Source of the DNA: Ahaetulla prasina
Lineage: Eukaryota; Chordata; Lepidosauria; Squamata; Colubridae
Direction: 5' to 3'
Assembly (NCBI RefSeq): GCF_028640845.1
Contig: NC_080540.1
Location: 94,600,061-94,664,060 of the forward strand
Length of the DNA stretch: 64,000 nucleotides
The notes beneath the pieces were generated by a model, which saw only the letters and a list, made by a program, of their open reading frames with translations, did no database searches and was not told the DNA's origin. Shown one piece after another: positions 23,283 through 43,140 of this stretch. Made by a program: the position numbers and the translations under genes. How positions within the stretch are numbered: the stretch's first letter is position 1; every line of letters begins with the position of its first letter.

Positions 23283-23417
23283 CCCTGTTTCCCCCAAAAT
23301 AAGACATCCCCTGATAATAAGCCCAATCGGGCTTTTGAGCGCATGGCAATAAGGCCAAACACTTATTTCAGGGTTCAGAAAAATATAAGACAGGGTCTTA
23401 TTTTGGGGAAAACACGG
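23283..23417. mobile_element. MITE with CCCTGTTTCCCCCAAAATAAG ends
   Basis: The left end pairs with CTTATTTTGGGGAAAACACGG at the right, and TA dinucleotides flank both ends, as in Tc1/mariner-type insertion. The class assignment is inference from the TA flanks. Confidence 0.65.
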
Positions 23418-23439
23418 TAGCACGATACCATAACCAGTA

Positions 23440-23590
23440 CAGGCAGATTTGATTTATGACTCTCAGTCCCCGAGAAAAATGGTCATTAAACAAGATACTC
23501 ACATTACTGATTTGTTCAGTGACCACAAACCCAGCTCTCCCAGTTGTGATCATTAAGCAATGTTAAGTGGAACTCAGAAGTGCCTCAGAG
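23440..23590. mobile_element. Decayed fragment of the GGTAGTCCTCG-ended dispersed element
   Basis: Words such as GATTTATGACTCTCAG, GGTCATTAAACAAGA and AGTTGTGATCATTAAGCAA resemble the better copies at 43511 and 63755. This is a weak match by eye. Confidence 0.35.
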
Positions 23591-26500
23591 GGTGAGGGCA
23601 GCACAGTGCAGATCACATGAGAATCTCTTCCTACTGAGGAATTTAAAATTCTCCCTGCCAAAATCCAAGCAGGAGTTTCAGCCTCCCAGAAGATGTCCAT
23701 GCATACGAACTGTCAAAGGATCATAACTTGAAGCCCACCTGTTCATCAAATTGTCTCAAAACAAGGTGATTCTCCTTTAAATTACATAAACCATGTGTAG
23801 TTCAGAATTCCAACTGTCAGTCCTCAATGGATCCAGAGTTCTTAAAAAGGGACGGACAAGATTTAATTAATTTTTCTACCCCCAAGAAAATCTGCTCTGA
23901 CGGGAATGACACATTATATTTTAAATTTTTGTTTTATATCTGACTGATTATTCATTTTGTAAGTGAATCTCAAAATATGCACTTATATAATATATATCAT
24001 TCACTCATATTAGTACTGGAATTCCAATTTCAACAGTCTGAACATTTTTAAGGTTCTATTTTTGGTGATGAACAAATATAGCACCTTATTTAGCATTGAA
24101 AAAAATATTTTTATTTCTTCCTTAAGCAATACAGTGCTATAAGTAGAGCACTGCTTGATCATTACTCATTTAAGCAGTTTCTGAAGAGCATATGCCAACA
24201 TATTTGTTCAACAGATAAGCATGCTATTTTTAAAACTAAAAATATTCTGATTTTCATGCAAGCTGATTAGCTAAGGAATCTTCCCAAGAACTAAAATGAA
24301 ACCAGCTTATTTTCTTGAAATAAAATGATGCATGTAGGAATTAATTTACAAATAAAAGTGTGAGATGGCTGACCTTTTATTTTTCTTTCCCATCCCTTAA
24401 GTATGCCCCTAAAGCTGGCATACTGACATAGGAATTTTTCTCTTTTTGTTTCTTAAACACAGAACTCTTGTTTCTGGAATCTCTTCTAAATTCTTAAACT
24501 AATTTTTAGTTGCTTTAACATAAAATAGGATCACATGCACATCTTTCCTTCGAGACCTGTCTTCATTTATAAAATGTATTAGTTGGCATACATATAGGTT
24601 AAGAAATGAAGTAGAAGAATCAACAATATTACTTGAAATATATATGAGACAGGAGAAAGCAATTGCATTGAATTTTACTTTCTGGAAGCTGAAAATGACT
24701 GAAGCATAACAGGAAGAATTTTTTGGGTTTTGTATTTTTTTTCATTTTGTTAAGTATGGAGAAATTCCCTTTGTATCCTGAAGGGTTACAATGCTGATTG
24801 ATGTTCAGGTCAAACACTAGCTCTCTACCTGTATCTCTATAAGATCTGAAATAATTTCTCTCCAGAATCATTAAGAGTAAGAAGCCTCTTATGTAAATGT
24901 TGACAAGTTCAAATTTTGATGCTCTGTTCTTTGAGACTGTAATCTACAGAGAGCTTTAGATCCCTAACCCCACCCCACACCCCCAAAAAGCTTTGCAAAA
25001 CAGAAGTTAAAATTTCCCTTTCTGGTAAATGTTGCTCCTTGAAGACTAGAGATCTTTTTAGAACTAAATAACTCACAGACAGCATGGGGTCCAAAATGCA
25101 GTAGCCCATAAATTATTGTAACCCTATAACATGAGTTACATCATTCATTGGGTAGAATGCTGGGTGTAATGCAGAATTGACTTTAAGCTACATATCCATA
25201 TAAAATTTGGCACTGAGGTATTTACGGTACACAAATGTATCATCAACATGGAAGCAACCAATCCATCCAACCACACACACTATCAGAAACTCCTGGTGAT
25301 ACCCCAAATTTTAAAGGAAAAGGGGTAAAAGCTGTAACCGTTATTTCTCCATTGAAGTTAACATACCCTCCCAATTACAGTTAGATTGACTCCTTGAATA
25401 CTGGCCCTCCTGAAGCAATTAAAAACTGAACTCTTCTGGAGTGTTTGGAGAATGAGAATGGTTGCAATTCTACCTAAAGTACAAGCAAATAAATGAAATC
25501 AAACATGGTATAAGTGCAACTCCATATCATCTTAATCATTTCTCAAAAACAAGTCCTTTTTGTACCAAACTGGAAAAATTGTGAGCGGTTTCATTTGACT
25601 AAATTTGAATATATATTTTTTCCTAAGGTAATGTGTTTCAAGAACTTTTTTTTTTACTGTCTGGGAGCAATTGTGGCTGTTTGCCTTTCACCTATTAGGA
25701 ATGCAATTATGGGAACATTACTCTGGACAACTTTTGTGTTAAAGCTAAGACACAGCTGGTTGGCAGCACCTTGTCAAATGAGATGACTAGGGGATGAGAA
25801 CCCACCCCCCCAAACCCAATCCAGAAGGCAGCTGTGCTACACTACTTCCATATTCTTGCCAGAAGCTATGTTCATGCAGTCCTTAGGAATCAAACTCTAC
25901 TTGAAGGATTTTCTTTTTATTAAATCTAAGCAACAGCAATTAAGACATTAAAAAGTTATAGAGTTACAAATCCAATTTCTGTCACCTATTCATTCTTGAA
26001 TTGATAGAACTGTAGATATAGTTTGCATATGGGGGAAAAGAATCGCCATGCAGTCTCAGGTATCCTGGTTCTCAGTTCTAAGTACAGAGAAACCCAATTT
26101 TGTATCCAATTGTCTTACTTTTATTTAAAAGAATAGATCTGTCAAACTGAAGCGATCCGACTAATCCTGAAATACGGCAAAGCTAGTATTTTATGGCTCT
26201 TGGTTGAAATAATTGAGAATTCTTTTCTTGAAATGAAAGGATTAATCAAAAGGATTAAGTGATAAGCTTTTTTACTTTAGGCGCCCCTGATGAGATACAC
26301 TGACAGAAAATTTTCAATGTCTTTCTAGAACAGCTTAGGAGAGTAGAGTAGAACATTATCATGTTTGCCTCCATGGTAAACAGCTTCCCACAGGTATGGA
26401 AAGAGGCGAATAGGCCAGCTGCAACATCCCAGAAGATGGGAAGCATGACAGAATGGGATCTCCAAGTACTATATGCCAGAAACTAGCTCAGTAAAGCATT

Positions 26501-27180
26501 TAACCCAGGCTCAAGCCAAAAAGATTTCTAGGAATAAAGCAGGAAATCTTATGATTTATTGTTTAGGCTTCTCCCAAACACTTGACCTTTTTCTTCCCCC
26601 ACAATTCTTTGCAAGGCAATCCAAAGAGCTTGGCTCAGGAAATAATGGCAACAGCATTCATTCTATCTGGTTATATGACACTAAGTTATGTACATGTTTG
26701 CCAAGAGGTCCAGCAGTGATCATGTTTTGTTCTTTCCTGTCTATGCTTAATACTAAAACCAATTCTTTAAAGCCTTTGGAGCACCAATCGATTCTTAATT
26801 CCTACCTTTGCCTGTTTTCCACTATCTGTCTCATGGTCTCAAGCACAAGCACTTTAATATATGAATGCTCTCAAATATACTCAAGTATTGATTAATAAAG
26901 TGTGGATTTTTTTTGTAGCAGACAAATAGAAATAAAAAAACCCATTAAGATGAAGAATAACTTTCAGAAAGATACTTAAACCTACATCCGAGACACTCCA
27001 AAATTTTACTTACACAAAATTGGAAATACCTTTCAAAAGGACATTGCTTCATTTATAATAACCATATTAACAATCAAGATCAAATGCAGAAATGCTCAAA
27101 GAATGAAGGTAAAATGTATTGTTGGAATAACATATCTTACAAAGTAAACAATACACAAGTTGCATCCATAATATACAGTG
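23591..27180. other. Intergenic DNA, nothing recognised
   Basis: About 3.6 kb of AT-rich sequence. The frames seen are short and lack protein-like composition. No RNA genes or clear repeats. Confidence 0.5.
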
Positions 27181-27185
27181 ATATA

Positions 27186-28690
27186 CTATTTATTTATTTA
27201 TTTATTTTTATTTTATTTGATTTTTATACCGCCCTTCTCCCGAAGGACTCAGGGCGGTGTACAGGCATAATAAAACCGACAATACAATATACAAGTTTAA
27301 AATACGATTTAAAAAACTTATTTAAATTAGCCCAGTGATTAAAATTTACCATACTAAGACCCCGTTTAAAATTAATAAATTAACATTAAAATCCCAATTT
27401 AAGCCAGCCCCGCGCGGATAAAAAGATGGGTCTTGAGTTCGCGACGAAATGTCCGAAGGTCAGGTATTTGGCGTAAACCCGGGGGAAGCCCGTTCCAGAG
27501 TGTGGGAGCCCCCACAGAGAAGGCCCTTCCCCTGGGGGCCGCCAGCCGACATTGTTTGGCGGACGGCACCCTGAGAAGTCCCTCTCTATGGGAGCGTACG
27601 GGTCTGTGGGAGGCGTGTGGTAACAGCAGGCGGTCCCGTAAGTACCCAGGTCCTAAGCCATGGGCGCTTTAAAGGTCATAACCAACACCTTAAGTGCACC
27701 CGGAAGGCCACAGGCAGCCAGTGCAGGCTGCGCAGGAGGCGGTGTTACATGGGAGCTACGCGTAGCTCCTTCTATAACCCGCGCAGCTGCATTCTGGACT
27801 AACTGAAGCCTCCGGCGCACTTCAAGGGGAGCCCCATGTAGAGAGCATTACAGTAATCCAAGCGAGAGGTAGCAGGCGCATGAGTGACTGTGCATAAGGC
27901 ATCCCGATCAAGGAAGGCGCAACTGCGAACCAGGCGAACCTGGTGGAAGGCCCTCCTGGAGCGGCCGTCAAATGGTCTTCAAGCGACAGCCGATCATCAG
28001 GAGGACACCCAAGTTCGCACCCTATCCTTTGGGGCCAGTAACTCGCCTCCAACAGCCAGCGGCTGCAGCTGACTGAATCGGGTGCCGGCATCCACAGCCA
28101 CTCCGTCTTGGAGGATTAAGCTTGAGCCTGTTTCTCCCCATCCAGACCCGTACAGCCTCAAACACCGGGACAGCACTTCAACAACTTCATTGGGGTGGTC
28201 CGGGTGGAAAGTACAGCTGGGTGTCATCAGCGTACTGCTGGTATCTCACCCCGAAACCACTGATGATCTCACCCAACGGCTTCATATAGATGTTGAACAG
28301 CAGGGGCGAGAGAATCGACCCCTGCGGGACCCCACAAGTGAGGCCCCTCGCGGTCGACCTCTGCCCCCCTGTCAACACCGTCTGCGACCAGTCGGAGAGA
28401 TAGGAGGAGAACCACCGATATACGGTGCCTCCCACTCCCAATCCCCCCAACCGGCGCAGCAGGATACCATGGTCGATGGTATCGAACGCCGCTGAGAGGT
28501 CTAATAGGACCAGGGCAGAGGAACATCCCCTGTCCCTGGCCCTCCAGAGATCATCCACCAATGCGACCAAAGCTGTCTCCGTGCTGTATCCGGGTCGGAA
28601 GCCGGACTGGAACGGGTCTAGATAGACATCTTCATCCAGGTGTTGGGGCAGCTGTCGCGCCACGGCACTCTCTACAACCTTCGCAACAAA
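27186..28690 (-). mobile_element. L2/CR1-clade LINE, 5'-truncated, frameshifted
   Basis: The RT region (28711-28187) reads LLDLSAAFDTIDHGILLRRL and GVPQGSILSPLLFNIYMKPL, with the YADDTQLYF motif. Single-base losses then break the C-terminal half. The 3' hairpin (about 27226-27260) and TTTA tail lie on the left. The words atacta(t) near 27180 and 28698 may be remnants of a target duplication. Confidence 0.87.
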
Positions 28691-28856
28691 ACGATTTTTT
28701 ATACTATACATTAGAATAGTATGAATTAAATAGCAGAGGAAGGGACATTTAAAGAAAATGAACTACCCTATGAATCCAGACTACACTTTTTCAAAATTAT
28801 TAACAAAAAACCACAGGAATAGTCACATTAGTTATTAATGCAACAGTTTAAAATAT
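28691..28856. other. Short gap between the LINE and the SMAD5 distal poly(A) signal
   Basis: AT-rich DNA. Nothing specific seen. Confidence 0.5.
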
Positions 28857-28862
28857 TTTATT
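28857..28862 (-). terminator. SMAD5: Candidate distal SMAD5 polyadenylation signal
   Basis: AATAAA on the minus strand lies just before LINE-derived sequence begins. It is a candidate only. Several other AATAAA hexamers occur in this AT-rich tract. Confidence 0.35.
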
Positions 28863-29247
28863 AAATATATTGTTGCCAAGCAACAATTCAGGCAACAAAC
28901 ACCTTTTCTTATTCCATAACGTAGCTTAAGCAAGCAAGACTTTGAAAAAATATTTTTCCAGTTATAAAGCCTACAAGAGGCAAGAAGTAAGTAATCGTCA
29001 GTAACACTATGGAACATATCCATAGGTAAATAAGTCAAGTGACAACTCTTGCTACATAAGTTTTGCCAACCATTATTCTAGGCAGATTGTTAGACTAAGC
29101 TTTAGAAAAAGTAGATTTGAAGTAATTAAATTACAATTCCTTATTCAGCTTTGATTATTGTGGAAATTACGTGTTAGGAAAATGAAATAAAAGTATTTAA
29201 GATATGTTCTAATTTTCATGGTACTTTGGTCTTTTAAGCAGGCCTGT

Positions 29248-29289
29248 AATTCAATCAGATGCAGCAATATAGCTGCATCTGATTGAATT
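29248..29289 (-). other. Perfect 18-bp inverted repeat with 6-base loop
   Basis: The arm aattcaatcagatgcagc (29248-29265) is followed by the loop aatata and the exact reverse complement (29272-29289). Either strand would fold into a perfect hairpin. It lies in the probable SMAD5 3' UTR. It could be an RNA element, a small foldback repeat or chance. Confidence 0.6.
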
Positions 29290-29589
29290 AACCAAATTGA
29301 TCTACGATTTAGTTAATTCAATTTTGCAGCAAACTAAACTAATATCCAGAGAGGAAGTGCCTAGTACACTTTTGATAACCATGAAATAAAAACACTTCAG
29401 CATAGGTGCAACTCGCAGATAATTGCTCATGAAGAATTGCCTCATCTCTCATAAAGATGGCTAAGAGAGATTCCTATATTGCACAGCATAAAAAGGAATG
29501 AAAGTATCCGTTTTACTCAAAGCAAATAGTAACTTAAACAGTAAGATTATGATTTGAATTAAATCTGAACATACATTCAGTTTTATCCT

Positions 29590-29815
29590 TATATATGTCT
29601 AATGTCTATGTATGGCTTGTTGTACGGCTGTAGTATTACTATTATACCTTCTTATAATCTATCTTCTTATAATACCCCTTCTTATTGGTATTATGATGAT
29701 GATTATTCTGTTGCTTTGCATGCACACTGGGAGCTTCTGCACCAGAGACAAATACCTTGTGTATCTAATCACACTTGGCCAAATAAAGTATTCTATTCCA
29801 TTTTGTATTATCATG
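29590..29815 (+). mobile_element. Snake-type CR1 LINE 3' end
   Basis: ATGCACACTGGGAGCTTCTG and ATCACACTTGGCCAAATAAA match the 3' UTR of the copy at 4.0-4.5 kb, and ATTCTATTCC forms the tail. It is oriented opposite to SMAD5. Confidence 0.7.
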
Positions 29816-31175
29816 GAAAGACAATTACTGGTTTATTGTAGAGCAACTTACTTTCACAGGTTATAGGCCTAAATTTAACACTGATTATCTTCTAACTATA
29901 ACTACACAAAAGTTTAAACAAAAGATACCATACCAATGAAAAGACAAAAAGTGAAAAAACCAAATTGTGTATACAAAGCCCCAAATTGCCAGAAGGGATG
30001 TGTAAGATATAACAGAAAAGACAAGACTGTTGCAATAGTGTTTAATACATTTGTCTCAGCAGAGAAATAAGGAAAAATCAGATATTAACTTATTGCTGTA
30101 ATACAGTCCAAAAATATACATTTGCTACAAGAATACTACATATATTCTGATGGCAATAATTGGTTGAAATTGCATGCAAAGTCACATAATAATTTCTGCT
30201 GCCCACAAATCAAAATACATTAAAAAGTTTTTTCTGGTACCTAATGATATATAAATGGCTTGAGCAGTAAAAAAAAAGGGGGGGGTGTTACTTACCCAGA
30301 TTCTAAACATTTTAGAAAAACCGCAAATGAGTTATCATCACTCTACTAGAAGTATTATTAGGTGTTACTACCTGGATTACTGATTTACAATAAAATAAAT
30401 TGCAATCCAAAAAATTTAGGATGTCTTTGTTGTTGTCTCTCATACATATACTGCAACCTTCAGCTATCTGATTCTTTTTTAGAAATTACAGAACTCCCAA
30501 CCAGTATTGGTTTCCACAAATTCTAGTTAGAAGCTGTGAGGCTGGGAAAGGCTGAGTAACTAACATAATCTATCTAGCACTCTTTATAGTTCCCATTCAT
30601 TTAACTAGGAAGAAATGGCTCAGAACTCCCAGGTAATTCTGACCTTAACTAACTGGATATTCAATAAAAGCAGCTTCTTAAAATAAGAGCCAGCAAAATA
30701 GTATCTGTACTTCTCCTGTTCAAAGTAAATAACCTCTGGTGTATGCTGTTGCTTTTTAGAACTTCAGCAGAAACTAGTAACACTTATCTAATGGAGCTTT
30801 ATAAGGTGAATTTTCAACTTTTAACTTGTTTTCAGAAACCTCTTTTTTCACAATATGTATACAATTTTATTCTTTTATCCTTGAAGAAACTTTGTCATCT
30901 ACTTCTCTCTCAACATATCTGAATCAAAGGCCAAATATGAAGGGTACCCCAGTTACCATGGAACATACTATCATGATCTATTGACATCCTTTTATCCAGC
31001 AATTTAAATGGCTTTTAAAAGGATCAGACAAAATGATTACATATAAGATTAACAGTTACTAACCATGTTACTATAGCACAGCTCTAAATGATAAGACAAT
31101 AGAGAATTATAGCAAAAGGCAATTGCTCTTTCCTGTTTACAGACTAATACAATCATCTAATTGGTTCCTATAGAA

Positions 31176-31309
31176 CAGGGGTGTCAAATTGGTGGCCCGC
31201 AAGCCAGATGCGTCATGTTCAGGCCACCCCCACACCAACTCCACAAAGGCAAAAAAAATGCAATACGTCACGATATATCATGTGACATGACCGAGTTTTG
31301 ACACCTGTG
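31176..31309. mobile_element. hAT-type MITE within the probable SMAD5 3' UTR
   Basis: The ends CAGGGGTGTCAAATTGG and CCGAGTTTTGACACCTGTG are inverted repeats. The flanks ctatagaa and ctataaaa form an 8-bp duplication with one mismatch. Confidence 0.8.
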
Positions 31310-34253
31310 CTATAAAATAATGGGCAAGATAGGCCTTAACTTTACAGTGCTCTATTCTTACATTCTTAAGATAATACCATCATGCATTACAAATTGCACC
31401 TTCTCTGGTCAGAAGTCACAAGTTTAAAACTGTTAGTTTTTAGAACTAGAACTAGAATTTAGAACTAGTCTTCAAAGGCATTACCATAGAATACACAAGG
31501 AAGTGGTATTCCAAATACCACCATACAGCAGGATTATTGAAATGCAAAAATTATCTACCAAGATTACAAGTATTTAAATGGGAACAGTACACATGGCCAA
31601 ACTTCCTTTTACATTGCTAACAAGCCAACTTGTTTCATACCTTCTATTTTCCCATATTAACTACTAATTTCCCAAAAACTGAGGAACTTGTATTCAATTC
31701 AGGGACTCAAAATACACACTCATTTAACTTAAGAAGTGCCTTGAAATAATTACCGCATCATGTGAGTTGGATTAATTAGTCTCTTGGGATTGCGATGGAT
31801 ATGTCAAATAAAAAAGGACAACTACTTTGAAAAAGCAAACTCCATGCTGGACATATTACAAAATGAATTAAATGAATTAAATTGCCAATATGTTAATATT
31901 GCTACACTTTGTCTATCATTTCTGATCACTGTACCAAACCTTTTCTTAATAGAATATGAGGTCATGAACTGAAGTTGAATCAGAAAAGATCAAGTATAAC
32001 AAAGAAGGCAGATTAAATTATGAGATTCACAACTATAAATAGTTGGAGTTTAGACAAATTTTAAAGGCCACAAATGGCACTAATCGTGGTGACTAGATAT
32101 CTTAAGTAAAAACAAAACGAAAGATCAACCTGCCTTTTAATGTTGAGTTGTTTAAGAATACAAGCAGAAGAGGCCTTTAATTTGACCCAGGATGGGTCTT
32201 TCCAATCTACATTCTTCTCCCTCATTTTATACAGTTACTTTTATAAGACATTATCCTCCATACAGAATTTTAGGATTACCAAACTTAACTAAACATCATA
32301 TTAAGATAAGCATGTAAGAACTCTCAATCAAAATTGGGTAAAAGGTATCTGCCTTGTGCCAACATATACTATGGATCTGCATATGTTCTTGATTATTCTA
32401 ACACATGGGATTCTAAAGCATCAAGACTGAAGGATAGAACCACGTATAGAGTGTAGAAGGCTCTCCTCACAGTAACATTGTCTAAGATTCTCTTTTTGAG
32501 CTCAGACACCTTGGACAGAATCCATACAAAATTTCATACTTTGTTGTAAGAAGTTCCCTTTTAATTGCTAGCATTGAAGGGGCAAAATACCCAAGATCTA
32601 CTTCTGATATAGATTGCCTTCCATGTCCAAGGAAGGAAATTAAAACAGTGTAAGTATTTTTTGAGGGGTGAAAGCCTTTGAACAATTTACCACTGAAAAC
32701 TGAAATTTCAAGGAAAGATTATATATTTAAAGCCAAAGTTTCAACCAATTACTGATTGAATAGATGAGCCTGAGACAAACAGATTTAGGGAAATTTCATC
32801 TCCATTTAAATTTAAATTAAATATTACTTTGACTTGGAATGGTGGTTATCTGTAATATATTGTTTCTTTAGTCCAAAGAATCAAAATATTCCTGGAGACA
32901 AATAACATTTAATAAACACCTGTATCCTCATGACAAACCATTCATCAGTACTTTGTTATGACTTTCCATTGCTTTAGTCACAACAATTCTAAATACGATA
33001 CAGATGTTAAGATTGCCAGCTTTTGTTAAATTATACAAGAGATCCTGCATGTATGAATGTTTAAGGTTCATGAACACTCTACCAAAGGTATACATCCTAA
33101 TTTTAAAAATGTGCTCGATGTATTTGATATACACCTTTAGCAGGAATTATTAGCCCATTTGCAAAGGAAAGGTAGGGAAGAAAGTTAAGGAAAGTTAAGA
33201 TGTTAAATATCACCCACCAAACAGTGTATATAGCCTCCATGAGATTACTCCTGAAAGAATGTAGCCCTTGCCAATAAAAAAAGGTTTATTTTACATCATT
33301 CAACTTTCAGTCACCCAATGACAATATTCTCATAAATCATTATTATGAGAATGAGCTTCCCCAGCAACCAAAAAGCAAGTGTTTTACAATACTTACTAGG
33401 TAAAATTTAAATCTCCCCAAAACAAAATATTTAAAGGGGAAAAAAATATTGAAAATTAGCAAATGTAAATTTTTAGGAAGCCTCCAGACTATTTTCTACA
33501 AAAATGCAAAATAAAATGTAAAACACAATGCACATTCTTGCAATGTGATACACAGCACTTTAGTGTTTTGTATTCAAATAATTGTTGACTACCTCAAACA
33601 GTGCATACCCTGGATAAAACATCTGTTAAGACCAATCCTACACACATTCATCTGAATCTCCCTGGACTTTGATCAGAGTACAGGACTAAATTATGAAGGC
33701 AACACTGAACTGTGATGAAAGTAACTTTGCTACTGATTAAAGGAGAGCCTGCTCTAATGCATTCTGTTATCACTATCTGTAACAGGTGCTTGTCAACATG
33801 TACATATTGAGGTCATATTTAAGCTAAAGGCAATCTTAGGTACAATAAAGCTAGCTCTTTGTGGATTTAGATCATCCACACAACCATATAGTAATATTAA
33901 AAACTGATGGTAAATTGGAGCTATATAGATTTAGCAAATGAGATAGTGTTCATTGTGTAAAGTCATTCAAGAATGTGTCCTCAGAAAACATGTTAAAATA
34001 TTTCCAGTGAAATCAAAAGTTGTTCAAATATGTATAGCTCAGGTAAAACAGTTTCTGCATTTTTCAGTTTTCGTCCAAATTGAACAGTCTTAAAATGAAA
34101 TGAAAGGGAAAATGATGATAAAACAATGGAATTGGTCATTTGTAGAAGAAGAAATGTAACTTATGATGTATTCCTACAAAATCCACATTGGAAGCTTCTG
34201 GAAAATTAGAAAATGGTCACTAAAACTGCAGTTGCTGAAGAAATACTTTGGCA

Positions 34254-40508
<6,255 letters not shown>

Positions 40509-42339
40509 TTAGACCTATAAGAAAAATTACAGAACATCAGTTGATGCCAGTTTACCAGAGAAATGAAGGCAAACACAGAGAATAATTGGATAATTTTAAA
40601 CCTCATTATATTTAATTCCCACATGATGCATATTATTAACAGCCTTTTAATCTGAAGCAATTTTCATGCCATGGGGATAACACTTAAAAGACAAAACAGT
40701 TGGTGGCATTAACAAAGGAAGTCTTGTGAGCCAAACTCCTTCTATCATTCACAAAGGCTAATCATTTGGTCAAACATGAAAAAAAGCTTGGATTTTTTTT
40801 GTAAAGATAAATGAAAAGATGTTTATTTTAAACTTCAATCAATTTGAAGTCAATGCATGGTATATCTTATGAGAAGATATGTATCTATTAAGACAGCAGT
40901 GGAAATACTCTGGTGATGTCTGAGCTGTTTAAATGATAGCAATTAGGCACTGGAAACCCTCTGGTGACTAGAAACTGATAGCAATTAGACATTCTGTACA
41001 CAAGAGATTCTGTAATAAAGTTCCAGTTCTGGGAAGCCATTATAGTTTCTGAGGTTTTACTCCTACTGTTCCTTTCTGTTAACTCATCCTGGACTTGGTG
41101 TTGTGATCAGGGTCATAAAAAGAGAATCTATGTCTTTTGAAGAGACAACTGTGTGGATTTCATTTAAAGGAAAAGAGCAGTGATATGTTCAATAGTGTAA
41201 GCAGCAGTACAAAAGTGAGCATTCTCTGGCAAAGGAAGTAGTGAAGCCCCTTGTTGGGGAACACTGCTCAGACCCCAAGAGAGTCAATCTGGATTGCTGC
41301 AGAACAAAAACAAAATATATTGCTGAGAGTTACACACAGCCCCTTTTTTGTTACGAACAAGGTCCATCTGCAACTCTCTTTAAAAAATAAAAAGGAGCAA
41401 GGATGACAAACGGAACTAATGTGCTGTGGCAACATGTTGATAAGACCTCATAAAATCCCCGAAGAATACTCAACAAGTACAGACATAGACAATAGGCAGC
41501 TGGCAAAAAGCAGCACTAAACAAAGAGAAAGGATGTCAATAACAAGTCAGTTCCGTTTCTGCTACAGAAACTGCCAAATATTGTCTATGGGCTTTCTGAT
41601 AAACTACAGCAAGTCAAAACAGCTAGCCCACCCTGCTGCTTTTTCAGCCCATCAAACACGAGGCATTAAGGGCCAGCTCGCCTTGCTAATTCTCAAAAGA
41701 TGCGAGAACAATAACTTAGTAGAATAATATGTCTGGCAATCCCAGCTACCTGTTTTTTCAGCTGAGAGAAGACAGCGGCAGGCCGCATGAGCAAAGACAG
41801 GCAACAGTTTTTTACCATCTCCATTCGGCATCTCTCTGGATGTGGGGTGGTGAGAAAAGGCCACACAACTAAACAAGAAAAAAAAAGCACATAAAAGAAC
41901 AATCCAACAACAGCCATCACCAGCCTTACTTCACTCCTCTCGCTAGGAAACTTATCAGGATGCCACAGGTGCTGACTTGGTACACTCTCCATATTATCAT
42001 AATAGGGTTAAGCTGACAAAGCGCATTTCCTCATTCAGAAGTTTAGTTCTGCCCAAGAGGCAATAAAGGATTTAGGGCTGTTCTCCTCCAAAAGGCAGGT
42101 TCATGTGTGTCGGAAATGTACAAGAGTATACAAACGAAGACACTTAACATGCCTGAACAACAAATTAAAGTGCCCCGCTTAATGGCAAATCAGCCAGAAA
42201 CGGGGAGGCTGAGTAAGGTTGGATTTGGGGGAACAGGACCCCCACAAATACACACCCCCATCAGCTGCTGATTGAGGAGGGCCACAAAAGGCAAGGTTTT
42301 GCTTGGCTTGGCAATGCTAATTGCTTTAAAAGCATTAAA

Positions 42340-43140
42340 TGCAATATCGATCCATGTCAGATCGCCCGTTAAGCGTGGGCCAGGCCCTAACCGGGGCATC
42401 TCGGGGTCCAGCCCTGGCGGGCCACTCTGCCCCATCGCAGAGTTGGGGGGGGGGATAAGTTCCTACGAAGAGCCCCCCCCTTCCCGCCTCCACCCTGGCT
42501 TGCAAAGCGAAGAAGCGGCTGGACGCTTCTTTTACCTCCCCCCCCCCCGCCCCCAGCTTGCAAAAGGCAGGCAAGCGGGCGGGCTGGGCGGAGAAGGATT
42601 CCCGCCGCCACTTCCTCGCCTAGCAAGCCACGAAAAGGGCGCCCTCCTCTTCCCCCTCCTTTTGCCCCCCCCCCTCCATTCCCTCCTCTCCGGCTTTTCC
42701 AATGGGTTTACCTACCGCCCGACGCGCGGCTGCCGGCCGGAGAGGAAAGCTGCAAACCCCGGCCAGGAGAACCGACAAGAACTGCCGAGGAGGGAAAAAG
42801 AGGCGGAGCCAAGGCATGTCAGTCGAACCCAGGGCTCACGTGACGAGGCCATCGGGCGAAACGCGGCTGGTTGAGCCTGTGCGTCACTCAAGCGCCCGGA
42901 GCCTGTGATTTGCAGAAAGAAGGAAAGAGGGAGGGAGCGTGCTCCTCCAGGCTTCTGGGGGATGGGAGTGGGGGGGGGAATAGGAGAGGAGGAGGCGGGG
43001 AGTGCAGGCCTTGGGTCTATGTGGTTGCTCTTATGCAGCGTTGCGTTCGCAGCGTAACTCGCGTTTTGTTCCTAAGCCTTTGGCCCGGCTAAGAGGCTAG
43101 CCGGCTTCCTCCTCGTGATTTCATTGCGGCTCGGCGGCTT
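42340..43140 (-). promoter_or_regulatory. SMAD5: CpG island promoter of SMAD5 with probable non-coding first exon
   Basis: GC- and CpG-rich DNA lies about 2 kb upstream of the first coding exon. On the minus strand a good donor (GGTAG|GTAAAC) sits with its last exonic base at 42712, so a non-coding exon 1 ending there is likely. A palindromic CACGTG E-box within CTCACGTGACG (about 42836-42846) lies just upstream of it. The island extends to about 43140, so a divergent antisense transcript is possible, as reported for the human gene, but none is visible. Transcript data would be needed to fix the start site. Confidence 0.65.

Larger units (their letters stand above)
28857..34253 (-). other. 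SMAD5: Probable long SMAD5 3' UTR and downstream sequence
   Basis: After the SMAD5 stop the minus strand is AT-rich with no coding frame. AATAAA signals on the minus strand include 33285-33290 and a late one at 28857-28862. Mammalian SMAD5 has a several-kilobase 3' UTR, so the distal signal is plausible. An hAT MITE (31176-31309), a CR1 3' end (about 29590-29815) and a perfect hairpin (29248-29289) lie inside. The exact mRNA end is not determined. Confidence 0.45.

Noticed and set aside
42272..42874. 200-codon + frame in the SMAD5 CpG island
   Set aside because: Same reason: GC-driven open frames on both strands, Pro/Arg-rich, no domain.
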